Origin: Alphaproteobacteria bacterium
GTDB lineage: Bacteria > Pseudomonadota > Alphaproteobacteria > Micropepsales > Micropepsaceae
Reading direction: 5' to 3'
DNA length: 9,754 nt
Assembly (NCBI GenBank): GCA_003451645.1
Contig: DMER01000131.1
Coordinates: 8,530-18,283 of the forward strand
Made by a program: the position numbers and the translations under genes. How positions within the stretch are numbered: position 1 is the stretch's first letter; every line of letters begins with the position of its first letter. Of the stretch, positions 1 to 6,831 are shown piece after piece. The notes beneath the pieces are model-generated. The model was not told the DNA's origin. It worked only from the letters and a program-made list of their open reading frames with translations, and made no database searches.

Positions 1-1
1 A

Positions 2-1855
2 AAGCTGCCCCGCGTGCCGGGCGCCGACAACTACATCGCCGACGCGGACGCGCCCGTGTTCCGGAAACTGTGGGAGCACATCCGGGACGACATGCCAAAG
101 AAGGGGCGCGGTAAGGGACAGAACGACCTGGACCCGACCGACCTGGCCCCGAAGCTCCAGACGGCGCTGGTGGCGCTCTATAATCACTACGTCAAGACCT
201 TCGAAGAGTGGCGGCGCAGCGGGATAGAGACGCCGCCCGTGTTTATCGTCGTGTGCAACAATACGTCGACGTCCAAGGTCGTGTGCGAATGGATTTCGGG
301 ATGGCAGCGCCCGGTGGCAGAGGGCTCGGACGAATTGCGGACGGTCCACCACGGCCATCTCCAATTGTTCAGCAATTTCGACGAACACGGGCAGCGCCTG
401 CCCCGCCCCAACACGCTGCTGATCGATAGCAAGCAGATCGAATCCGGCGAGGCGCTGGACGAGGACTTCCGGCGCGCGGCGGCTCCTGAGATCGAACAAT
501 ACAAGCGCGAGCTGGCCCAACGGTCGGGCGCCGGCGATGGCGGCGACGTGTCCGAAGCAGACCTCCTGCGCGAGGTGATGAACACGGTCGGCAAAAAGGG
601 CCGGCTGGGCGAACAAATCCGATGCGTCGTCTCAGTGTCCATGTTGACCGAAGGGTGGGATACGAACACCGTCACCCACATCCTCGGCGTTCGCGCCTTC
701 GGAACACAATTGTTGTGCGAGCAGGTCGTGGGCCGGGCGCTCAGGCGCTTTTCCTACGAGCAGAATGCGAATGGCCTGATGGACGTCGAATACGCCGACA
801 TCATGGGCATCCCCTTTGATTTTACTGCCAAGCCCGAAGTCGCGCCAGTCAAGACCCCGAAAAAGGTCACGCGCGTGGCGGCGGTCAAGGACCGGGCGCA
901 TTTGGAGATCGTGTTTCCCCGCGTCGTCGGCTATCGGGTCGAATTGCCTGAGGACCGGCTGGAGGCGGCGTTTACCGACGACGCGCGCCTGACCTTGACA
1001 CCCGAAATGGTCGGCCCCGGTCAGACGCTGCTCGAAGGCATCGTCGGCGAAGGCGTCATGCTGTCGGCGGCAGAGATGAAGGAGATGCGGCCCAGCACCG
1101 TCTCCTTCGAGTTAGCGAAGTTCATGCTCTACGCCTATTTCAAGGACGGTAACGGCGAGCCGAAGCTCCAGCTGTTCTACCAGATTCAGCGGATCGTCCG
1201 GCGCTGGCTCGACGACGGGTACTTGGTCTGCAAGGGCGACACGGGCCCCTGGATGCTGCAGATCAAGCCCATCGCGGCGCGGGCGGCGGAACGGATTTAT
1301 CAGTCCATCGCACCGGCCAGCGGGGCGAAGAGCAATTTGGTCGTTCTCGACCCCTATAACCCCAAAGGTTCGTCGCGCTTCGTCGGCTTCACGACCAGCA
1401 AGGACATCTACGAGACCGCGCCGGACAAGTGCCACGTGAACTATGTTGTGACGGATAGCGGGTGGGAGGCGGAGTTCGCCCGGGCGGCGGAGGCGCATCC
1501 GCGCGTGCTGGCCTATGTCAAGAACCAGGGTCTGGGGCTTGAGGTTCCCTACAAGGACGGGGACACGGCGCGGGTGTACCTGCCCGATTTCGTTGTCTTG
1601 ATTGACGACGGACATGGGCCGGATGATCCCTGGCGGCTGGTCGTTGAGGTCAAGGGCTATCGGGCCGAGAACGTCCGCGACAAGTCCATGACGATGAAGG
1701 AGAAGTGGATCAAGGGCGTCAACAATCTGGGCAATTTCGGGCGCTGGGGCTTCGTCGAGTTCAACGACGTCTACGAAATGCAGAAGGAATTCGGCGCGAC
1801 GATCGATCGTGCGATCAGAGACAAGGACCGGGCTGAGCAAGGGGCTGGTTCATGA
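2..1855 (+). CDS. Type III Res-like SF2 helicase/restriction endonuclease, C-terminal part (5' truncated)
   Basis: The reading frame is open to the left edge, so this is the C-terminal ~618 residues of a larger protein; the GTG at 14 is probably an internal Val. Numbering from that GTG, residues 74-94 (PPVFIVVCNN) look like the start of the second RecA domain, 204-216 (CVVSVSMLTEGWD) match motif V, and 237-245 (QVVGRALRR) match the motif VI arginine-finger region. The C-terminus carries a PD-(D/E)XK nuclease signature: P524-D525, then E545-V-K547 (EVKGY). This order, helicase then nuclease, is that of type III restriction Res subunits, and the sequence resembles the family I know as BPTD_3080-type restriction endonucleases (from memory). 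Motifs I-III lie outside the window. The likely role is ATP-driven translocation and cleavage of unmodified DNA together with the methyltransferase at 3051. The stop overlaps the next start (ATGA). Confidence 0.9.
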   Translation, partial: KLPRVPGADNYIADADAPVFRKLWEHIRDDMPKKGRGKGQNDLDPTDLAPKLQTALVALYNHYVKTFEEWRRSGIETPPVFIVVCNNTSTSKVVCEWISGWQRPVAEGSDELRTVHHGHLQLFSNFDEHGQRLPRPNTLLIDSKQIESGEALDEDFRRAAAPEIEQYKRELAQRSGAGDGGDVSEADLLREVMNTVGKKGRLGEQIRCVVSVSMLTEGWDTNTVTHILGVRAFGTQLLCEQVVGRALRRFSYEQNANGLMDVEYADIMGIPFDFTAKPEVAPVKTPKKVTRVAAVKDRAHLEIVFPRVVGYRVELPEDRLEAAFTDDARLTLTPEMVGPGQTLLEGIVGEGVMLSAAEMKEMRPSTVSFELAKFMLYAYFKDGNGEPKLQLFYQIQRIVRRWLDDGYLVCKGDTGPWMLQIKPIAARAAERIYQSIAPASGAKSNLVVLDPYNPKGSSRFVGFTTSKDIYETAPDKCHVNYVVTDSGWEAEFARAAEAHPRVLAYVKNQGLGLEVPYKDGDTARVYLPDFVVLIDDGHGPDDPWRLVVEVKGYRAENVRDKSMTMKEKWIKGVNNLGNFGRWGFVEFNDVYEMQKEFGATIDRAIRDKDRAEQGAGS

Positions 1856-3045
1856 CCGAGGGGCCAGTTCCGCCACGCGCTGGAGAGATCATATTTCACT
1901 TCGACGTGAAGCGAAGCAGCATCCCGCTATCCAATTTCATCGACACGGCCCGCGCCACCCAGTCCATCATCGACGATTTCAACACAACGTACTTCGACGG
2001 AAAATTGAAGTACGAGTTACACGTGCGAACTCCGGAAGATGGCAGCCTCATCGAGGTTTTGGCGGTTGTCCTTACGTCCTCTGCCGCGTCTGCGACGGCG
2101 GTTTTCTGGTTTCTTTCGACGGACATAGGAAAGGCATTCTTCAAGGGCCTGACAACCCAAACACCTGCCGAATGGGCAGAACAATTTGGCACGACGCTCC
2201 GGGAACGCACCCCTCGGATATTTGCGGCGGCAGACCCCGAAACGCTTCGACTTCAGCCACCGGCACTTGATGTCCCTGACATCGCGACGATCACTTTCCA
2301 AACCGACGGCCTTGTGGAGCCCGACGTTGGAATGTTCGAGGACGATGCCATTGAGACGAGCGAACCAAGCGACACCGACAAGGAAGTTGCAGCGGAGGCG
2401 GTCGCCCTCATCACTGTGAGTTTCCTGAGGTTGGATGAACCTAGCCTGCGGCAGATCGGGATCACCCCAGAAAAGTCGCGTGGCGCGTTCTCTGGGAGAA
2501 ACAAATTCTTCGAGGCATGCATCGCCAACCCAGAAGTTGACGGCATTTCGTTCCAACGCGATCCCGTGTTCGAGATTCGTCGAAGTGATTTTCCTGGAAA
2601 GATCGTTCGCCTGCCTGACGTTTCTCTGAAGGAATTGGATGAACTCGCAGAGGCCGCTGATCAAAAGGTCGAGACGGTCGATATCGTCGTAAACTCACCC
2701 AACTGGAAACGCGGTGGACGGCGCTGGCAGGCAGCCACAAAGAAACACCAGGACATCTCGTTCGAAATTGAAGATGACGGATTCTGGCTCCTTGTGGAGC
2801 GCAAGGAAATTCAGCCGGACATCCGGGACAACCTTCGTGTCCAGTGGGCGTACACTGGCCGTGCAAGCAAGCCAACGAACGTGCGCGTTCTGAGGGTCAT
2901 CAGCTACAACGGCAAGCCCATTTCTGCGCCCTTGAGCGACGCGGAAGTCAAGGCGCAACTCGCGAACGCACGGCAACTCGAACCCGACGACCCGGACCTC
3001 TTCGACGAGCGCAGGCTTGAGCCGCGAAAAGACAAAAAGGACTAG
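1852..3045 (+). CDS. Protein of unknown function between the nuclease and methyltransferase genes; possible membrane segment
   Basis: The ATG at 1852 overlaps the upstream stop by 4 nt (ATGA) and has AAGGGG at 1839-1844, 7 nt ahead, so translation is probably coupled. The 397-aa product has no motif I can name. Residues 69-90 form a 22-residue stretch without charges (VLAVVLTSSAAS... FWFLST), a candidate for one membrane helix; an uncharged soluble helix is also possible. The N-terminal ~60 residues look alpha/beta, with a GSLIEVL turn just before the hydrophobic stretch. The middle (155-180) is acidic, residues 275-350 look beta-rich, and the tail is strongly charged. The general layout recalls uncharacterised proteins with an N-terminal alpha/beta domain followed by a hydrophobic helix, but this is an impression, not a homology claim. 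G+C over sampled stretches is about 54%, below the flanking genes. It could be an accessory effector, a regulator or a specificity partner. Confidence 0.85.
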   Translation: MTEGPVPPRAGEIIFHFDVKRSSIPLSNFIDTARATQSIIDDFNTTYFDGKLKYELHVRTPEDGSLIEVLAVVLTSSAASATAVFWFLSTDIGKAFFKGLTTQTPAEWAEQFGTTLRERTPRIFAAADPETLRLQPPALDVPDIATITFQTDGLVEPDVGMFEDDAIETSEPSDTDKEVAAEAVALITVSFLRLDEPSLRQIGITPEKSRGAFSGRNKFFEACIANPEVDGISFQRDPVFEIRRSDFPGKIVRLPDVSLKELDELAEAADQKVETVDIVVNSPNWKRGGRRWQAATKKHQDISFEIEDDGFWLLVERKEIQPDIRDNLRVQWAYTGRASKPTNVRVLRVISYNGKPISAPLSDAEVKAQLANARQLEPDDPDLFDERRLEPRKDKKD

Positions 3046-3053
3046 AGACTGTG
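3037..3053 (+). promoter_or_regulatory. Ribosome binding site and GTG start of the methyltransferase
   Basis: AAGGA at 3037-3041 lies inside the last codons of the upstream gene, 9 nt before the GTG at 3051. There is no in-frame ATG nearby that keeps the conserved N-terminal part. A GTG start combined with translational linkage to the upstream gene would keep methyltransferase output moderate. Confidence 0.6.
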
Positions 3054-5903
3054 GCGAAATCAACGAAGCCCCCCAAACAAGTCGAAACCCTGACGCACAA
3101 GGGCTCCCGGCGGCGGAATATCCCCACAGCGGAGTTGCAGTCGCATGCGCAGCGGGCCGAGGAATTGTCGCCGCGCCCGCCGGTCCATTATCCGCGCCGG
3201 ACGCCCCTGACGATGGGCGCGACGCGTCCGCGCGACGGGGAGTTGGACCCGCAATTGGTGTGGAAAGGCGCGCGCATCCACCTGACCGACGTGCAATTGA
3301 AGGAGGCGGCGGCCAAGGGATACATCGACGTGTCCGAGGCGCAATTGGTGTGGAAGGGCAAGGACCAGCAGGATTGGTCCGATCTGGTGGTTCAGACGCC
3401 GCCGCTTTACATCCAGGAGAAAATCCACCCCAAGGCGATCATCGACGATCTGGCCAAACGGACCAAGGCCAAGCGCGATATGGACGCGCCCGATCTGTTC
3501 CACGATTTCAACGGCATCGATCCGGACGCGAAGACGGAGTTCTATCAGCACGACCAGAACTGGGCGAACCGGTTCATCCTGGGCGACAGTCTTCAGGTGA
3601 TGGCGAGCCTCGCCGAACGCGAGGGGCTGCGCGGACAGGTGCAGTGCATCTATTTCGACCCGCCCTATGGCATCAAGTTCAATTCGAACTGGCAGGTGTC
3701 GACCCGGTCCCGCGACGTCAAGGACGGGAAGATGGAGGAAATCTCGCGCGAGCCGGAACAGGTGCGCGCGTTCCGCGACACCTGGAAGGAGGGCATCCAC
3801 TCCTACCTCACCTATCTCCGCGACCGGCTGACCGTGATGCGGGATTTGTTGACCGAGAGCGGCAGCATCTTCGTCCAGATCGGGGACGAGAATGTTCATC
3901 GGGTTCGGGCTTTGTTGGACGAGGTGTTTGGGCCCGAGAACTTCGTTTCCGAGATAACTTTTCAAAAAACCGGTGGGCAGACCAGCGACCATCTGCCCGC
4001 AATTCAAGACTACATACTTTGGTTTGCAAAAAATTTGGAAAGCGTGAAATTTCGCAGGTTACACAACTCCAAAGAGCTTGGAGTCGGACATGGCTCGGGA
4101 TTGCGGTACGACCAAACAGACGCTTCGGGTCGTGCCTTTCAGTTGACGAGTCTGACGTCGAATCGGCCACCCGGCTCGTTCCCAGTTACAGTTGATGGAA
4201 CTGCCTATCGACCTTCTGGAGGGTATTGGAAGACGGGTGAAGCTGGCTTTCAGAAACTGATAAAGGCAAATCGAGTCCGTCTGGCAGGTCGGACTCTTCG
4301 CTATGTCCGTTACTTGGACGATTTTGCGGCGTATCCGATTACGAATATCTGGACCGATGTCGCAGGCAGCGTCAGCAAGGTCTATGTTGTGCAAACTAGC
4401 CGGGCAGTCGTCGAACGCTGTATCCTCATGGCGACCGATCCCGGCGATCTGGTTCTTGATCCCACCTGCGGCTCCGGCACGACGGCGACCGTGGCCGAAC
4501 AATGGGGACGCCGCTGGATCACGGTCGATACATCCCGCGTCGCGCTGGCACTCGCCCGCGCCCGCGTCATGGGCGCCCGATATCCATACTACCTGCTCGC
4601 CGATTCCGCCGCCGGGCGGATGAAGGAGGCGGAGTTGACGGGCCGCCCGCCGAAAGACGGCGCGACCCATGGCGATATCCGCCAAGGCTTCGTCTATGAC
4701 CGCGCGCCGCATATCACGTTGAAATCCATCGCCAACAATGCCGAGATCGACGTGATCTGGGGCGAGTATCAGGCGAAGATGGAGCCGATACGCGCTGCAC
4801 TAAACGCTGCCCTGTCGAAGAAATGGGAGGAATGGGACATCCCCCGCGCAGCCGCCGCCGCATGGCCGGACAGGGCGAAGGGCATGCACGCCGATTGGTG
4901 GACCCTTCGCATCGCCCGGCAGAAAGCCATCGACGCCTCCATCGCCAAAAAGGCGGACGTCGAATTGCTTTATGACCGGCCTTATGAGGACAAATCCCGC
5001 ATCCGCGTCGCCGGGCCGTTCACGGTCGAGAGCCTGTCGCCGCATCGCGCCGTGCCGTCGGACGAGGCGGAGTTGATCGGCGATGTCGAGGCGTCCGAGG
5101 GCAAGCGCCGCCGCACCCTTCCCAAGCAGGTCGAGGGCGCGGCGGACTTCACCCAGATGATCCTGGACCATCTGAAAACTTCCGGCGTGCAGCAGGCGAA
5201 GAAGGATGACCGCATCCGCTTCGACGCCATCGCGGTCTGGCCCGGGGACTATGTCGCCGCCGAGGCGCGGTTCCTGGAAGGCACGGTCGAGAAGCGCGCC
5301 GCCATCTTCATCGGGCCGGAATTCGGCACGGTCAGCCGACACGATCTGATCGCCGCGTCGCGCGAGGCGCTGGACGCGCGGTTCGACGTGCTGATCGCCT
5401 GCGCGTTCAATTTCGAGGCGCATACGTCGGAGCTGAACAAGCTGGGGCCGCTGCCCATCCTGAAGGCGAAGATGAACCCCGAACTGCACATGTCGGACGA
5501 ATTGAAGAACACCGGCGCGGGCAATCTGTTCGTCGTGTTCGGCGAGCCTGATATCCAGTGGAGCTTTACCGCCTCCGGCGAGATCGTTGTGGAGGTGTTG
5601 GGCGTCGACGTCTTCGACCCGAAGACGGGCGAGGTGCGCGCCAGCGGCAAGGACGACATCGCCGCCTGGTTCATCGACACGGATTACGACCAGGAGAGCT
5701 TCTTCGTCCGCCACGCTTATTTCATGGGGGCGAACGATCCATACAAATCGCTGAAGACGGCGTTGAAGGCCGAGATCGACGAGGACGCCTGGGCGACGCT
5801 GTACCGGGACAAGTCGCGCCCCTTCCCTCGCCCGAAGAAGAACTTCGCGGTCAAGGTCATCAACCACTTCGGCGACGAGGTGATGAAGGTGTTTGCGGTG
5901 TAG
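3051..5903 (+). CDS. Site-specific DNA methyltransferase, type III Mod-like, beta class (adenine-N6)
   Basis: The product has 950 aa with a GTG start at 3051. AAGGA at 3037-3041 lies 9 nt ahead and the upstream stop is only 5 nt away. D203-P-P-Y206 is catalytic motif IV and points to N6-adenine methylation. D470-P-T-C-G-S-G-T477 is the SAM-binding motif I. Motif IV precedes motif I, with a target-recognition segment between (about 300-455), which is the beta-class order of type III Mod and some type II enzymes. The part after motif I (about 510-950) is much longer than in classical ~600-aa Mod proteins. It includes a conserved-looking end (VKVINHFGDEVMKVF) and probably contacts DNA or the nuclease subunit. 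Residues 66-72 and 98-104 repeat a LVWKG motif. The enzyme should protect host DNA and give the complex its specificity. G+C falls from about 65-70% to about 52% over 3961-4440, the target-recognition segment. Confidence 0.93.
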   Translation: MAKSTKPPKQVETLTHKGSRRRNIPTAELQSHAQRAEELSPRPPVHYPRRTPLTMGATRPRDGELDPQLVWKGARIHLTDVQLKEAAAKGYIDVSEAQLVWKGKDQQDWSDLVVQTPPLYIQEKIHPKAIIDDLAKRTKAKRDMDAPDLFHDFNGIDPDAKTEFYQHDQNWANRFILGDSLQVMASLAEREGLRGQVQCIYFDPPYGIKFNSNWQVSTRSRDVKDGKMEEISREPEQVRAFRDTWKEGIHSYLTYLRDRLTVMRDLLTESGSIFVQIGDENVHRVRALLDEVFGPENFVSEITFQKTGGQTSDHLPAIQDYILWFAKNLESVKFRRLHNSKELGVGHGSGLRYDQTDASGRAFQLTSLTSNRPPGSFPVTVDGTAYRPSGGYWKTGEAGFQKLIKANRVRLAGRTLRYVRYLDDFAAYPITNIWTDVAGSVSKVYVVQTSRAVVERCILMATDPGDLVLDPTCGSGTTATVAEQWGRRWITVDTSRVALALARARVMGARYPYYLLADSAAGRMKEAELTGRPPKDGATHGDIRQGFVYDRAPHITLKSIANNAEIDVIWGEYQAKMEPIRAALNAALSKKWEEWDIPRAAAAAWPDRAKGMHADWWTLRIARQKAIDASIAKKADVELLYDRPYEDKSRIRVAGPFTVESLSPHRAVPSDEAELIGDVEASEGKRRRTLPKQVEGAADFTQMILDHLKTSGVQQAKKDDRIRFDAIAVWPGDYVAAEARFLEGTVEKRAAIFIGPEFGTVSRHDLIAASREALDARFDVLIACAFNFEAHTSELNKLGPLPILKAKMNPELHMSDELKNTGAGNLFVVFGEPDIQWSFTASGEIVVEVLGVDVFDPKTGEVRASGKDDIAAWFIDTDYDQESFFVRHAYFMGANDPYKSLKTALKAEIDEDAWATLYRDKSRPFPRPKKNFAVKVINHFGDEVMKVFAV

Positions 5904-5911
5904 GGGGCCCG

Positions 5912-6829
5912 ATGTTCAATCTGCTCATTAGCGGCAACGACGAGTCCTTCCGTGGCGAGCCTTGGACGTTGGAGCGCGGTCGCGTTTTCGAACACACCGA
6001 GGCAAATGTTGCTGCGCCATTTCGTGAATTAGATCAGCAACAGCTGGAGCAGTTGTGCAGATTCCCTGCTTTGATCGCATACGAAAAAGGGGTCGGGCTC
6101 AACGCACGAATTGCGAGATTAGTCCGCGTGCGGCTTCGGGATAATGAAGTCCGCGTTGAGTACCGTTTTATCCCTGATTTGCCAGCGATAACACCTGAGC
6201 AGTTGGAGAACCTTGTTTGGGAACTCGATATACGGAAAAACGAGTTGTTCCGCACACATTGGGCGCTAAAGGCAGTGGACATCTTTTCGGAGCTCTTGGC
6301 GGCAAACGTTCTTTCGCCGGATGACTATTCGAAGGTGCCGAACGACCTTCGTATTTTGCAAGAAGTGAAGCAGCCTGGAAACCAGCTTAAGATTTCGCCG
6401 ACAGTTTTTCGCGTTCCAGATCAACCTGTGGAGCCGGACCTTGTTTCGGTAATGCTTCCGTTCAAGCCTGAATTCAACCCAGTGTTTCAAACCATTGAGG
6501 CCGTCGGCACAGGCATCAATCTCGACGTCAAGAATGCTAACCAGGTGTGGGAAGAATCCGAGATCATTCAGGACATTTTTTCCCTAATTTACCGGTCCGC
6601 GATCGTCGTATGCGATTTCAGCGGCAGCAACCCGAATGTGTTTTACGAAGCTGGAATCGCTCACACACTTGGAAAACCAGTCGTACCGTTGGCGCAACAA
6701 AAGAACGACCTTCCTTTCGACCTCCAACACCATCGAGCCATCTTGTATCTCAACAACGAAGAAGGGCGGCGGGGTATGGCGGAGGAACTGCTGCCGCGTT
6801 TCGAGACGCTCATTCGGCGGAGCCGCTAA
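5912..6829 (+). CDS. TIR-like / nucleoside-deoxyribosyltransferase-like domain protein, putative effector
   Basis: The product has 305 aa; the ATG at 5912 follows the methyltransferase stop by 8 nt, with a G run at 5903-5907. The frame is open further left, but that would overlap the methyltransferase by over 300 nt. Residues 1-135 form an N-terminal module with an RTHWALK motif (114-120), which I have seen before nucleotide-binding domains in bacterial proteins (memory only). Residues 174-305 read as a Rossmann-like domain of the TIR/nucleoside 2-deoxyribosyltransferase superfamily: VSVMLPF (178-184), VVCDFSG with D235 (232-238), then NPNVFYEAGIAH (240-251) with E246 at the position of the catalytic Glu of that superfamily, and a C-terminal FDLQHHRAILYL. 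Such domains hydrolyse or transfer at N-glycosidic bonds of nucleosides, nucleotides or NAD+. Activity here is inferred. No membrane segment was seen. G+C over 5941-6780 is about 51%, far below its neighbours. Confidence 0.88.
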   Translation: MFNLLISGNDESFRGEPWTLERGRVFEHTEANVAAPFRELDQQQLEQLCRFPALIAYEKGVGLNARIARLVRVRLRDNEVRVEYRFIPDLPAITPEQLENLVWELDIRKNELFRTHWALKAVDIFSELLAANVLSPDDYSKVPNDLRILQEVKQPGNQLKISPTVFRVPDQPVEPDLVSVMLPFKPEFNPVFQTIEAVGTGINLDVKNANQVWEESEIIQDIFSLIYRSAIVVCDFSGSNPNVFYEAGIAHTLGKPVVPLAQQKNDLPFDLQHHRAILYLNNEEGRRGMAEELLPRFETLIRRSR

Positions 6830-6831
6830 TG
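6819..6831 (+). promoter_or_regulatory. Ribosome binding site and TAATG stop-start overlap of the helicase gene
   Basis: GGAG at 6819-6822 is 6 nt before ATG 6829, and the preceding gene's TAA ends on the same A. This fixes the start at the RelE-like N-terminus and suggests termination-reinitiation coupling with the effector-like gene. Confidence 0.65.

Noticed and set aside
3017..4195. + strand open frame of 392 codons overlapping the methyltransferase start
   Set aside because: Out of frame with DPPY, Arg/Gly/Pro-rich composition typical of a shifted GC-rich frame, no motif.
4800..5867. Long antisense open frame (355 codons) across the methyltransferase 3' half
   Set aside because: GC-rich coding DNA commonly leaves the opposite strand open. 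The product is Arg/Leu/Asp-rich without a family signature, while the + strand has clear motifs.
5558..5911. Upstream extension of the TIR-like gene to an earlier in-frame start at 5558
   Set aside because: It would overlap the methyltransferase coding end by more than 300 nt, the extra residues are low-complexity Arg/Gly-rich as expected for an out-of-frame reading of GC-rich coding DNA, and ATG 5912 has a proper intergenic position.
6547..6828. Upstream extension of the helicase gene to 6547
   Set aside because: The added stretch lies inside the TIR-like catalytic domain in another frame and looks like no protein; ATG 6829 has a ribosome site and begins the RelE-like domain.
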